The notes beneath the pieces were generated by a model. That model was given only the letters and a program-made list of their open reading frames with translations, searched no databases and was not told the origin of the DNA. Positions 24,289-37,035 of a stretch of DNA of 64,000 bases are shown here, piece by piece (position 1 is the first letter of the stretch; the number at the start of each line of letters is the position of its first letter). The translations under genes and the position numbers were made by a program. Origin of the DNA: Tetrahymena thermophila SB210 (taxonomy: Eukaryota > Ciliophora > Oligohymenophorea > Hymenostomatida > Tetrahymenidae); the NCBI RefSeq assembly GCF_000189635.1, contig NW_002476426.1:186001-250000 (forward strand), written 5' to 3'.

Positions 24289-24909
24289 AGAAAAATATAT
24301 TGAGGAACGATTAAATAAATTATCTATATCTAAATCAGTATCTATCAATCTATTACCCAACTGAGTAAATAAATAAATAAATTAATTCTTGAAAGTTTTG
24401 GTGGATTAATTATTTAAATATGATTTTAATTTACAATTGTTTAGTAACTTAGAATAAAGCAATACCATTTATTTATATATTTATTTATATACATACATTT
24501 ATCCACTAATTGTTTTTAATTAATTAATTAAATATTTATAAATATTTTTTATCTTTTTTTTATTTAATTTAATATTTTTCAAAATCATTCATTCATTCAC
24601 TTATTAATCTATTAATGATTATCAAATATCCCTTATTTAATTACTTTTTATTTTTTTATTTGTTTATTTATTTAAAAGCATAAATTTTATTCAAAATATT
24701 CGCTAATCAATCTATTAATTATTTTCTTTATCCTTTATAAATATATTTATTTATTCATTTATTTGTTTATTTATATTTAAAACATAATAATTTCAAATTA
24801 TTTATTTACTTATGAGTTATTTATTTTATTTAAATTCTTAAAAATAATTAAAATTATATAATATAAACATATTTTTACATATTTAATAATAATTACATTT
24901 TATTTTTAA
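24289..24909. other. Convergent spacer with tetranucleotide-like runs
   Basis: The 3' flanks of the Alba gene (plus) and DGAT1-type gene (minus) meet here. The sequence is full of degenerate ATTT repeats (for example 24475-24500 and 24655-24675). No gene is seen; it presumably carries both polyadenylation regions. Confidence 0.55.
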
Positions 24910-27338
24910 TCAACCAAATTTATTTCTGTAAATTTCGTAATAGAGGAATAATGCAGCAGGTTATCCAATAAAGCAGAAGCTTATCCAAAAAGCAACATTT
25001 CCTAATTGGGAATTTTCTAATTTAAGCATCTATATAACATAAATAAATTAAGTTAATATTTTATTCTAAAGTAATTGAATTAATTACCTTATTAAGACGT
25101 CTTTAAATTATAATAATGGGAGCTTAGAGCCACATAGCTAAAAATGAGTGATAAGTAACTACATTTAAGGCACCACTTACTATCCATTCATGTAAAAATG
25201 CTGATAAGGTAAATACCAAGAGGTTGGAAACTACCTTATTGAAACCTCTTTTAAGCATAGGGTTGTAGAAGTGACGAACGCACCAGTTATGAACAGGCAA
25301 GTTCCACATTCTCCAATACTACTCTAAATCTCTACAATTCCACCAATCCTAAATGTTAATTAGTAAATTAAAATACTTAAATAAAAAGTTCTGATAAAAT
25401 TTGACTTATATTTAATAACATTTGAATTTTATAGAATGTTCATTATTCAAAATAATCAATAAATTACTAAATAAAACTATCTATCTCCATATCTAAGAAG
25501 CTCTGCTGTGATGTTAAGGAATACTTAGAAAAGACCAAAGAATCCACTCACCCAAAAATAGAGATTAGGAATTGACAATTTAAGCATTCTTTCAAGCAAG
25601 AAAAATATACTTTTATTCTCAGGTAATTTGGATAATTCGTAAGATTCTTCTAACAAGGGACTAACATACTATACCCATAGAACTCTTTGATAAATAAGTT
25701 TTTATTTATTTTAATATATTTTTGAGAAGTAAAAAGAGTTACGTTTAGAAAAGGAAAGTAAATATTAATTCTACGAATCTCTTAGCAAGCCAAACTTTTC
25801 TGATTCTTTGAGTACGAGGATAAACTAACTAAAAGCATAAGGTAGGAGCAGCTAAGAAATAGAATAAGTCTTTTAACTTGAGCAAAGCTTCAGGATTCTT
25901 TACGTGTTTCTTAAGCATTTCTAAATTCTATTTTAAATTGTTTATTTATGTTTATAATTAGAAATGTGACTAAATAGTAAATATTACGTCTGAAGAAGCT
26001 TCAGATTCAGTAATAACTTCATTTAATGCTTTCTTTTTTTTGTTTTCGTCTGTTTCAAACTTTCTAATTCTCATAATTAAGAAGTAAACATTTCTTAACA
26101 CATGAGCATAACTTATAAGCTTGAGCCAAATAACACAGCTGATCATAATCAAAACAATACTTGGTAGGAAATGAAGATCAAAGAATTGTTTGAATAACAC
26201 AGGAACTATCAATACAAACATAATATTTATAGCGTTTGCAACTAATGTCTATTAATTTTAGTTTGTTAATATTACATATAAGTGTTTATTTAAAAAATTT
26301 TGCTTACTGCTTATGGTGATAATTTATCAGAAAAATTGAGTTTTTAGATTATAAATGCTGCCATTATAGAAAAGAATAAAATAAATGCTAAAATAACAGC
26401 TTCAGTTTACATGTAGTTGAAAGGCTGTGCATACTTTATTATTTTTTAAAAGATTATTAATATAATAAATAAATTGCTTTTTTAATAAATATTTACAATA
26501 TGATGTAGCTAAATTCCATACATCTTAGCATTATCAACGATACTCCTTATGTTATTTGCTAATAAAGCTAAACCAGCAGCATTTAAAAAACCTCTATAAT
26601 TCTATTCAGGTGATTCAGTACTTAATAGAGATGTTCTATTCATTTTTGCTGGATTATAAGAAAGAGGCCCTTTATACTTAACAAAGACCTTTCTTTCATT
26701 AATCTTGTTTATAAAAAAAGAGATTTTTATAGTTTTAAAGATTTTATTATTATATAATAAATAAATTTTGCGAATCTTCGTGAAACTAAATTTTTTTTTT
26801 TTCTATTAAATTTCAAATTACATTTTCCATAACTTCACGGATTGATTCACGAGAGTTAGAAGTCATTTCTAACATCAAGACGGGTTCGCTATCTTTTTTC
26901 TCTTTATAGAAAATTTTCAAAACTCTTATTTTATAAAAAAAAAATTGATTTTGAAAATAAATAATTTGAGTAATGCTGTAAATATTAGTTTAAAAATAAT
27001 AAAAAATAGCAATGAATTAAATGACATTATTTAGTACTAATGTAATATTAGGATGCTAAGGATGTTAACATTTGTATGATAACGTAAAATAAAAATATAT
27101 TGAAAACTAAATTGAAAACTTATGTATTTTACTTTGAACTTTCATCATATTAAAAGTCAGTAATATCACACAAGAAAGTACATAAGATTTAGTTTTTATT
27201 TTCTAAAATATCTATGTGATGTGGATCTGTTTTAATCTAATAAGATTAAACATCATCTTTCACTACCTATTCTGCTTTAGTTTTTTCTAAAAATAAGATG
27301 TGATCTGTTTAGTAAAACTTAATTTTAACCTCACTCAT
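24910..27338 (-). CDS. DGAT1-type diacylglycerol/sterol O-acyltransferase (MBOAT)
   Basis: ER multi-pass acyltransferase of the MBOAT superfamily, DGAT1 branch, expected to make triacylglycerol from diacylglycerol and acyl-CoA. Recognisable segments in order are SPEQNYRGFLNAAG with NNIRSIVDNAKMYG (26.5-26.6 kb), FYFLAAPTLCFQLVYPRTQ (25.80-25.87 kb), LLRYGDR, then QDWWNCRDLEQYWRMWNLPVH (the family DWWN motif; 25.28-25.35 kb) and LSAFLHEW carrying the catalytic histidine (about 25.19 kb). The C-terminus GNVAFWISFCFIGQPAAL is hydrophobic, ending at TGA 24910-24912. Several short introns interrupt it. The N-terminal region from the ATG ending 27338 (MSEVKIKFYQTDHILFLEK) is a non-membrane extension of about 150 residues joined by an intron near 26940-27140. 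Substrate choice between DGAT and sterol acyltransferase is inferred from the NYRG and APTLC motifs. Confidence 0.88.
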
Positions 27339-28454
27339 TTTAATTTTTTTTGATGAACAGATTGATTCTATCTTTTTAATTTATTATTTCAAAAATTATT
27401 ATAAATATTATAACAAGTGATCATTAATTAGTATTAATTGATCTTTTTTTTATTTATTAAATAAAATTTTGCTCCACTTATCACATACCTTACTCTTCTA
27501 TAATAGTTGATTTTATTAAGTATTAATAAAAATAAATAATTTTGCTAAATTAATTGAATTAGTTGATGATGATGAAGATTAGATACTTTTGTTAAGAAAT
27601 TGATGATGATATTTTCAATTAATTTTCAAAGATTATGATGACTATTTAAATGAATCTACTCTAAACCTTTAATTCATTAATTGTATGATTTAAGAAAAAT
27701 AAACTCGGCTTTACTTCAAAAATTAAATTTTTTAATTATATTTTGTAAGGTGGGCTCAATAGCTTTTGAAAAATACTATAAATGTATTTTTTTTGTCTGA
27801 TGTAAAGTATGGAAATAAGAAGTTAAAGTTCCTAAAATATATTCAAGAATGTCTATCCTTTGGTAAATTATTACAATTTGTTACTTTTATTTGAATAAAA
27901 ATATTTCAATTTTAAAAAATAAAATCTTCAATTACATCAATAAATTTATTTAATAATGATTTGTAGTGCGTAAGATAAAAACAAAAAATCCATAATTTTT
28001 AAATATCAAATATAATAGATAGTATGTAAATTAAGTAAATATTAATTAATTATCTTAAGCTCCTCCTGAAAAATAAAAATATATAATTGATTTAAAAGTG
28101 GTGGTTTGAGAAAAAGTTAATATTAAATAAATAATTTTGGTTTTGAGGAATTATTTTTATATGCTAAATTAATATGTATGTGCATTTGATTAATTCTACT
28201 TATTATAAAAATTGCAAATAGATTTTTTTGAATAATATAAAATTATGCTTATTCTTTCATTATAGTTTGTTGATATTTAAATAAATTTTGGAATATTTCT
28301 TGAGAATGTTAATTTAGAAAAATAAATCTAAAATTAAATATTATTGAATTGCTTCTAAAATTATATTATTTAAGGCTACCAAAGCTTTTTAAAAGTATTA
28401 TTTTTAAAACTATTCTTTCTTAAGATTAATGGCATTTAAATTATTAAACATAGA
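27339..28454. other. AT-rich divergent spacer
   Basis: The upstream region of the DGAT1-type gene and of the uncharacterised plus-strand gene. It contains AT-rich sequence with a GATGATGATGAA-like patch near 27560-27610. I see no coding signal that persists. Confidence 0.5.
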
Positions 28455-28802
28455 ATGTTTTTAACTGGAGATATTCAAAAGAGCTAGCATATTTCAGAAG
28501 AATTAGAATAACTGTAAGAAGAGGAAGGATAAAATAATAATGATTCAGATTTAGATGAATCTTTCTTAGAATAACTTTCTTAAAACCATCTAAGAGAGTA
28601 GAATAAAGAAGATACCAAAGAAAGATAGACCTAAAATTGTTAAAATATGGACAATGTTAAATAAATTACATAAAATAAAATAAATCAGAAGAACTAAACT
28701 GCAGATTCTTCAAGTTTTTTAGCTTTAAGTATACATTTTTACTTTTTAGTAGAGCGTAAAAAATAAATAAAATAAATAGCTATTTGTTATTTATTATTTT
28801 GA
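28455..28802 (+). CDS. Candidate acidic N-terminal exon or short gene, unknown function
   Basis: A 116-codon frame (115 aa plus TGA) begins MFLTGDIQKSQHISEELE and contains the acidic, Gln/Asn-rich stretch NNNDSDLDESFLEQLSQ. The first about 87 residues have codon use and composition like other proteins here; the last 28 (FLALSIHFYFLVERKKQ) look like read-through into non-coding sequence. It may be the first exon of the gene that continues to 31267, with a donor such as the GTAAAAAATA near 28756. No family is recognised. It could also be an independent short gene. Confidence 0.35.
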
Positions 28803-29753
28803 TATTTTTTCTAAACACATAAAAGAAAATTAATTAATATCTATTTACTAGCTTAAATAATAGGGAAAAAAATAAGCTCTCTCTTTTCTTTTCCATTTTT
28901 GTTTAAACTTAAGTAAAAGTTAGATCTTAGGTTGGAATCAAGCATATTTTGTAATATTACACATATTTTATAGGTTTTATAAACAAATTAATTTTTTTTT
29001 TGGAAAAGAAAAAGAATATAGTATTACTATAAAGGGATTTATAATTAGTTTAATGCTGTTACTAATTAGTTACTTATATTCACTTGGAATTAAAAAAACA
29101 TTTATAATTCTTACTGTGTTGATAATATCTTGTTTCTACAAAAAAGGAATTTCACTTAAGTTGCTTAACTATCTAATATCTATCCTTCTATTACCTTAAT
29201 AAGGATATTTGAAATTGAGAGATAGTATTTTTTAAGTTTATGAAAATACTTATCTTTAATTTAAGAAATCTCTAACTTTTATCAGAGAGACAGAACTATT
29301 ACTAAATAGAATGAGATTGTAAAATTAATTTAAACTTTATTAATATAGATTTAATATTACTTTAATTTATAACTTAAATTTTAAATTATCCAATTTTTAA
29401 AAAAGCATTCTAATTTTAAGCAGAAAGAACTTAAATATTTATTAAAATATCATTAATACATTGTATTAAATGATATTTAAGTTGGAATTTAGAATAAAAT
29501 GGCATTTACATAAAAATGTTAATTCTTATCATTAAATTTTGGTTGAAAAGTTAATCATTATTTACTACTAATTTATAAAAAATTGTTCATTTATACTGGA
29601 GCAATTTATTTTTTTTTTAGCAAATTATTGAATTGCTTTGAATATTCTTTATTACTTTCTTTCATTTAGATTTGTTAAAAATTTATTTAAATTATTTTAC
29701 TCTCACTTTTATAAAGTTTATAAAATAATTTACATTTAATTAAATAAATATAG
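28803..29753 (+). other. Ambiguous region with long TGA-free frames, probable exons
   Basis: Two overlapping plus-strand frames lack TGA for unusually long stretches. One runs from 28429 to 29631; it is hydrophobic at 29040-29130 and then shows LRDSIFQVYENTYLQFKK. The other shows EISNFYQRDRTITKQNEI near 29255-29320. One of them is probably exon sequence of the gene to the right. I cannot choose between them from sequence alone because introns of consistent phase are not evident. Confidence 0.35.
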
Positions 29754-31267
29754 AGGTACTCCATCATAAATTATTTAAAAATTTGAAAGAATCGCTGAGA
29801 CTCGATAAAATTAGTAGATTGATTAAAAATAATACTCTTAAAACTCTGAATAAGATAATTTGATTAATGATTCCTACAAAAATTAATTAGTCTAATTTTA
29901 GTTTAGCTGTATTAATTTAAGGACATAAACAGTAGAATTGCTAATTGAGGTGATTAGTAGATACATAAGTTTTTTGAAGATTATATATTTTTTAAAGAAA
30001 AGTTAATCTCTCAAAATTAAATGCTAAATATTTGAAAGTTAAATACTAAAAAAGAGCATTTAAATAGAAAATATTTCTAATTTATGGAACACATTTTGTG
30101 ACATTGTGGAATATTCTAAAAGTCAATTCAACGAAGAATTATTTTGTTACTACCTATTTATTTTAAGTAAATTGTTTTTTATTTTATAAATAGATTTACA
30201 TAAAAAATTTTAGACATTTATGATTTCATCTTACACTTTATTTAAAAAGTTGGTTAAATGAAGAAAATTTATGACAGCAAAAATGCGTTAGAAAAAGGTT
30301 TTTAATTTTTTTTAAAACAAGAAATGCAAACATTCTAAGAAAGTGATGAAGTGAAAAAAATCAAGTAAAATTAAAAAAAAATTAAATTTTTACAAACCTA
30401 GATTAAATTTTTAAATCTACTAAAATTTTTTTATAAAAAAGTTAAGAAAAAGAAGAGGTACAATTACTTCCAGTTCTCAAATAAAAATACTCTAGAGAAT
30501 GTCATAAGTATAAGCTTACTCTTAAAGCTCTGGTTAACTGCACTATAGAAAATACTAATTCTGATCAATTATAAACAGAATAAATATAAACAGAAAATTG
30601 TAATGAATTTAAAAAAGAAAATTTAAAAAGCTAAAATCAAAAATTCATTTCTGAGAAAGCAAATAACCAAAAATAAAATAATCATACAGTATTTTTATAG
30701 AATGGTTAAGACTGGTTAATTTAATTAAGAGATTAACTTAACTTATAAATGCAAAATATGATTTAAATAAATGATCAAATAAATCAATAATTAGATTTCA
30801 AACTAGGTCTTGTGAACCATAAGAACTAATAATAATCTGAGAGCTGCACAATAAATGAAGGTTATTAAAATTAAGAAGTAAAAGAAAATATTTTTGAAAA
30901 TGTAAATGATCAAGATATACAAAATGACTAATCAAACACCAAAAATATCATCAAAGTTTTTGAGGCTAACACATTCATTGATGATTAATCTGAGAATTAG
31001 TAGGAAGGATTATATTTTGGAAAGAGCTTCATTAGTAATAAAATTTAAAACTAAGTGGATTTTTTAGGTGAAATGAAAGAATTTTTGTAATAAAAGTAAA
31101 AAAAGCCAGTTATTGAATAAAAAATAATTCTAGATTCAGAAGAGGAAAGGATTAACTATGAGAAAAATAAGATAAATATGCAAGATATTGCCTAATAAAG
31201 ATAACTATTTTAATAGGCTAATAAAATTTCCTTACTTTCGGAACTTAAATTTGTCATGAATAAATGA
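29754..31267 (+). CDS. Uncharacterised protein with a helical, possibly BAR-like region (5' end unresolved)
   Basis: The 3' half of this gene is clear and the 5' side is not. A likely exon starts after a TATAG acceptor at 29753 and runs to 30166. A 47-bp intron (30167-30213, GTAAATTG...TTTTAG) joins in frame to an exon 30214-30364, then a 77-bp intron (30365-30441) leads to the last exon 30442-31267 (TGA 31265-31267). A minimal gene starting at the ATG 30258 would give 310 aa. The region 30.08-30.55 kb encodes amphipathic helices (LWNTFCDIVEYSKSQFNEEL, ALEKGFQFFLKQEMQTF, KQKYSRECHKYKLTLKALV). Their order and spacing resemble BAR-domain bundles of ACAP/ASAP or sorting-nexin proteins. This is a weak structural inference. 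The C-terminal 200 residues are polar and Asn/Gln/Glu-rich, probably disordered. Confidence 0.55.
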
Positions 31268-32604
31268 AGATCTACTAGTTTATATTTTTTTCTAATTAAA
31301 TAAATAATAATGAGAAAACAAATAAAAAAATTTTTTTCTTGTTCGTATTATAAAATTATCATCAAAGTATTCAAATTTTAACATTTAATTTAAATTTTAT
31401 CAATGAAAATCATTTTTTAACTTACAAATAATTGTTCTATACTATTTAGCAAAATAGACATTGGAAATTTATAAATAAACATACAAAAAACGAAAGACAT
31501 TATCATGAATTAAAATTTTTCTAAAAATAAGCTAAATCTAATATTTTTGAGTATTTTATTTATTTAGCTAGAAAAATATAGATTAGCTTTACTAATCCAA
31601 AAAATTAATCAAGGGTAATCAAAATATTTCTAGAATACTTAGAAAGTGATCTCTAACTTTTCAATTATTTTGAATATATAAGTTCAATTAATTTACTTCC
31701 TTATCATTTTTCCAAACCTGTTTGTGTATTTAATTTATTTGGATCACATTCAAGTACTAGACTGATTAAGAATTACATGGGTGAGCATTTAACATTTAAT
31801 TACTATTAATTGTTAAATGTATTTGAGTTTTTAACCACTCATATATAATAATTAACAAATTGAAATTAATTGTTTAGTAAGCGATGGGGAAAAATAAAGA
31901 TACATCCTCTTTCAATAATTAGTATAACCAATTGACAAATTAATATATAATACATCAATAATTTATTTTCTCTTTTCTTTCATTAAATATAATTGATTTG
32001 GATAAGACTTAAATTAGAAAGAATTTTTTTTTTGTATTTAGAATAAAAATATATAATCCCAGTTGAATATTTTGGCATTAAATTGAAAAATATATATAGC
32101 CTTTTATTTAATTAAAATTAGTATTATGGCTAAATAATGGAGGCTTCTCAATTTTGTTATTAGATTTTCATATTTCAGGAATATACTTTGCATTAAGCAC
32201 AGCAAAGAATATTATGTTAAATTAATAAATGATTTTGTGTAAACTGCTTAGTACATGTTGTAGCAAATGTTATAATTACTAAGCAACTCTTATTCTGATA
32301 AATTATCATTAATTTTTATACATTTAAATGAATTTTTAAATTAATTAAATGCGATTTGAATCAACTTGAAATAATCAATTAGTATTGGATTTTGTTCTTT
32401 GAAAAAGAAAAATTTCTTAATAATTCATAACAATTACATTCTTTACCCAATTAGAGACAGACAGATACTAATACCATTTGAATTATTATTTAATAATAAA
32501 AATAATAAAAAAATTATCAAATTTCATTTAAAAAAGATTGATTGAATTTATTTGCTACATATATAATTATATCATAGATCTTTAACTTACTAACTAGCTA
32601 ACTT
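31268..32604. other. Intergenic spacer
   Basis: AT-rich sequence between two plus-strand genes; it probably holds the 3' UTR of the left gene and the promoter of the right one. A short inverted repeat lies at 31786-31819. No coding frame was judged convincing. Confidence 0.5.
31786..31819. repeat. Small inverted repeat (possible hairpin)
   Basis: CATTTAACA and its complement TGTTAAATG flank a 16-nt AT-rich loop. In such AT-rich DNA a 9-bp perfect stem can arise by chance, and no function is assigned. Confidence 0.35.
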
Positions 32605-34167
32605 ATGATCTAAAGCGATAACTATGAAGGAGCCATATTTCCTTCTGAAAGCTCCTAAAAAGCTAAAATTGACACACCTAATTTCAATCCAGAAAATAGT
32701 ACAATCAGTTAAAATATAAGTGAAGGTGAATATAGCACCAATTTCTAATAATATGACTAGCAGAAGCGCCTATCTTGGCTTGACTGCTCACTGATGATCG
32801 CTAATCGAACTACTGCATCAAACAGCACAGAATTTTAAGTATAAAATTCTACTATTATTTTCAATACCTTTGGTGATAAACATGTTGATTAAAATAAATA
32901 TGACTCTATTTCGGTTTAGAATGCCGTATTTTCTGAGGAAAGTTCTTGTTCTTCGCGTAATTCACGTACTTAATCTTAGGACTTCACTCCTTTCTTAGTA
33001 GTTTTAGCCAATAAAAAAAGCAGTGCTATCTGTTAATAATAATCAGATGACTGGTCATAAGAAAAATCTTCATCAATTCTTCAAAACATCAAAGAAGAAT
33101 TTAATATTGATTAAGAGAAACTTGCTAAATAATAATCTACTTAGTCAGAAAATATTTTAACTGAATACTAAAATTAAGATCAAGTTATAAACCAAGATGA
33201 GTTAGTTCATGAACAAAAGTGCCTAGATCCCTTAGTCATTGAAGAAATATAAAAGATTAATTAACAAGAAAATGATGATGAAACACAGTCTCCTACTCTA
33301 AAGTTAAATAGGATAAAAGCTTAGAGAGATAACTCCTTAGAATAAAGAATTTATCGTTGGTTGGATATTCATGGTATCTTTCAAGTAGACCCATCTGTGA
33401 AGAGGGAAGAATACTACTCTTCAAAGAGAGAGAATTTAATTAAAGTAAGAAAAATATCAAAGCCTTTAGAAGATGGAATGAAAAATTCCACAGGATCTCT
33501 CAACTTATGTAAAATCTCTAGCTCTCCTCTGTTCAGCAGAAGATAACAGGTTAGACAAGTTCCAACAAAAAAGAAAAATTTTTTAGAAATAAATGATGAA
33601 AATGAAGTACAGTAGTAAGTATCTGAAGATATTTAAGTTTAATTTGAAAAATAACCTATTTGCTCTGAACCTCCAAAATCTGAAAATTTTCAATTTAATA
33701 AACAAACGCCACATAAATTAATTAAAGATTTACATGATGTTTCCGAAATAAAAAATAATGAAATTTCTATTAAAATTAAAGAAGCACCAGAAGAAAACAT
33801 AATAGAATCCATTTTACCAAAAAACAGTTGTAGTGGACTGGATACATCTTAAAACCAAATAAATTTATTCAAAACAGAAGAATTAAATTAAATAAGTTGT
33901 AATAATAATAATATTCTACCAAAAAAGAAAGTTAGAGGAATTCATGAATTAAATAGAGTATAAGTTGGATCTGATTAAGATAAAGAGTTTAAATAAAATG
34001 AATATAGCGTAGCCTTGAATAATGAAAGTCAATTTAACTAAGAAAATTGTGATTTTATTAATAAAAGACCTATACCAAATCTTGATATTGAAAAAAACCA
34101 AAAGAGACGCTCTTTGAAATCAGTAAATAGTATCCCCTCTTTAAATGCGATAGGCAATTTGTAATGA
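32605..34167 (+). CDS. Uncharacterised 520-aa protein
   Basis: An intronless frame of 521 codons from ATG 32605 to TGA 34165-34167. No family is recognised. The sequence is polar, rich in Ser, Glu, Asn and Gln, and has no predicted membrane segment, so much of it is probably disordered. The most protein-like block is at residues about 238-312, including RIYRWLDIHGIFQVDP followed by a basic SSKRENLIKVRKISKP and SSSPLFSRRQ. This block may be a docking or short folded module and might be phosphorylated, but that is inference. The N-terminus (MIQSDNYEGAIFPSESS) begins right after an AT-rich leader, and the next upstream ATG is not in frame. It might extend downstream through splicing at the GTAATG donor next to its stop codon, which I judge less likely. 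Confidence 0.75.
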
Positions 34168-35254
34168 TTTAATCAATATCACAATTTTGTTTTTCACTCA
34201 ATTCTAGCATATATTTTTTGTTTCAAAATTAATAAATTGCGCTAATAGAAATTAAAAAATACTGCCTATAATTATGGATAATAATATTTTTTTAATACTT
34301 CTTAACTTGCTCTTGGCGAACTAATATAACTACCCTCTAATCCTAATTTTAATTCAAGCAGATACTCTAATTTCACTTAATTCTCAATAATATAAACAAA
34401 AAAATAAATAAATATTTATAAAAGAATTTGAAAGAAGCCAGCATGACTATTTTTCCAGCCTAAAAATATCATACAGCTTAAAATTAAAATAAATGAATAA
34501 AAATACTTACTTAAGTAAAAATTTAAATCCATCTGCTTATACATTAATAATTAAAAATTATTTGACAAAAAAATACCAGAGAAAAGCTAGCATTTTTAGT
34601 ACAATATAAACAATTACATTAATAAAATATCTCCTTTATTTACCTAATAAACAATCGAATTATAACTTATTTAAGCAATATATTAAACTAAACTAAAAAA
34701 AACAAAAAATACTTTATTATTAAATATAATTGCTAATTTACTTTAAATTCTTAATATTAAATATATATGTTAACTAATATTTACTTATTTATTTGCACTA
34801 ACTATTACTTACATCTTCAAAGCAAATACTTTATGAAAAACTTAAATAAATCATTATTTTTAATCCTCAATTATTTATTATTTCAATAAATATTATCCAA
34901 AAATTATATGTATTTTTTAATTCAATTTTTTTAATGTTACATTTAAATTTATTGGAAAGTAACTTATAAATTACTCAACAAAAACAATAAAAAGAAAGTT
35001 TTTGTTATTAAATTGATTTATTTATTTTTTGAAGATATTTCTACTTACTTTATTTCAATTAGTGTTGTTAAATAATATATTAATAAACAATAAATTATAG
35101 ATACTAAATAGTTTTCTAAATCTGTTCGTTAAAATTGTATTTTATTTTCATCACAAATAGGAAAAATTAATCTCTTGAATGAATTTTTATCAGTAACTAA
35201 AACGAATCAATAGATCTTTAATTAAAACTCAAAGATTATTTATTAAAGTAAGGT
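34168..35254. other. Intergenic spacer with one weak open segment
   Basis: Mostly AT-rich. A plus-strand segment at about 34215-34430 is open and less biased than its surroundings, with residues such as NTSQLALGELIQLP. It has no start codon and does not join the preceding gene in phase through the obvious splice sites. The rest shows nothing. Confidence 0.4.
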
Positions 35255-36337
35255 ATGAATACGATACAAAAGATCTTTGATTTATTAAAAAAATTGGATC
35301 TTCCCTACTGCTCTGAAAGCGACCACTTTGATTCCCCACTTACTGATATAGGTCTCTACAATTCTGGCAATTATACCTAATAATTGAGGTCTTCATAGTA
35401 GCTTAATCTTAGGAAAAATGAAATCCAAAGTATGGAGAGTGAATTAATCCATTAAAATGGGTGCCTTCTTCAATAAGACATTTAACTCTAACTACTTTGC
35501 CCTATATGTAGGTATAACATAGAAGATAACTAACAATCTCAGCAAAGACCTTTTGATATAATCCCTATTAAAATGTTCCTTAAAAACATTATATAATCTT
35601 TAAACAATAAGATTGAAAATAGATAAAAGCAGTCAGATAAATTTATTGAAAGTATAAAACTTTAATTGAAAGACGTTAAAATTATCCGCAAAATGTGCCA
35701 TATAATTGAATAAAAGTTATAAGGAGTGCTTTAATCTTATGAATCTGTAATCTAAATGAGAGAAAAGTCAGAACTCTCAATTGAAAAATTAATTTGTTAA
35801 ATGCTTGAGAAATAGACTAAGGAATAGTCTTTCTAAAGCCTCATATTTTCATTATAAGAATAATGCGCAATTCAAGTTGATTCTATTTCTTCAACTTACC
35901 AAATTACAATCAAAACTGAGCAAAATTAAAACAAGTTGTTATTTAACTAGTACATTTCAAAAATGCTTGAATGCTCAACACAAATAGTTGATGAAATTAA
36001 AAAATCTCTTTAATAAAATATTCATGAATTTGATTAGAGTGAATCTATCTCTTAACTCTTTGACCAAATAAAAAAAGAAAATGATGAACTTCATTCCAAT
36101 TTTTAAATTAATTAAAGCTGTTCTGAAAAAAATAACTTTTCAACTTCTTCTATGAAATAAAGTGAAATTTCAACATAAAGTAAATATCATTTCAAAGAAG
36201 AATTAAATAAATTCGAAATTCTTAATAAACAAACTGAAAATTTTCTGCTAAATATCAATTAAACAAAAAATTAAACTCAAAATTAATTTTAAACATTAGA
36301 AGATAAATTTCCAAAAATAATAATTACCCATAACTGA
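35255..36337 (+). CDS. Uncharacterised coiled-coil protein with a CPIC motif
   Basis: An intronless frame of 361 codons (360 aa) from ATG 35255 to TGA 36335-36337. Residues about 80-95 include QLLCPICRYNIEDN, a CxxC pair reminiscent of the opening of a RING finger. The remaining zinc ligands of a RING are not visible, so this would be a degenerate or partial finger, or coincidence. From about residue 110 onward the sequence is Gln/Glu/Lys/Leu-rich with heptad-like spacing (LNNKIENRQKQSDKF and FDQIKKENDELHSNF), typical of long coiled coils. No membrane segment or signal peptide is apparent. The start follows GGTATG, so an upstream exon joined there cannot be excluded. Function is unknown; a scaffold or cytoskeletal role is only a guess. 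Confidence 0.7.
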
Positions 36338-37035
36338 ATTCAAATAATAAAAAAATTTGGTAACTAGATAGATATTTAGTATGAATTATAATATCAAATT
36401 ACTTAGATTTAAAAATATGATTTTTCTAAAAAAGAGAATTATAAATTAAAATAAATAAATATAAATAAAAAGTGTTTGTAAGTTAGTTTAATATATCAAT
36501 CAATTAATATTTTTACTATATAAATAAAAAAATACCATTTTAACTTATATTAATTTATTTTTATCTCTATTGTATTAAAATTTATCTATATATTTTAATA
36601 AAATTTGATAATGGATAAATAAAAAATAATGAAATATAATAATTACCTTAATTATATTTCATTATTTTTATTCTTATTTTTTAAATTGTTTTTAAAATAA
36701 ATAGGTTAAATTTTTGAAAAAAACCAAAATATATTTTTTTTCTAAAATCATCACTTCTAATAATGCATTATATTCTATAATCTTTAGTTATTTTAAGTTC
36801 AAAATGTTTTAATTTTATAATAGAAACAATACAAATTTTAATTTTTATATGTTTTAAAAAAATAATTAATTTAATTTTGTTGAGTGATAATTTTTAAATA
36901 CAGCAAGATAATTAAAAATATAAAGATATTTCTTTTTAAATAGCAGAAAAGTGTGATCTGAGAGCAGAACCTAGAATTAATATATTATTGGTTAGTTTTT
37001 TTTAATTTAATATTGCATTCATTATGTATAAATGA
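36338..37035. other. Convergent AT-rich spacer
   Basis: The 3' flanks of the coiled-coil gene (plus) and the F-box-like gene (minus) meet here. The sequence is almost entirely A and T with no open frame of note. Confidence 0.55.

Noticed and set aside
21724..24360. Several long hydrophobic minus-strand frames (Ile/Val/Leu-rich) opposite the Alba gene
   Set aside because: They are antisense images of AAT/AAC/CAA/TAA repeats; the plus frame contains the Alba fold and spans the whole interval without TGA.
34215..34430. Possible last exon of the 520-aa gene
   Set aside because: Joining at the GTAATG donor and TTCTAG acceptor gives a different frame from the coding-like one; kept only as a weak open segment.
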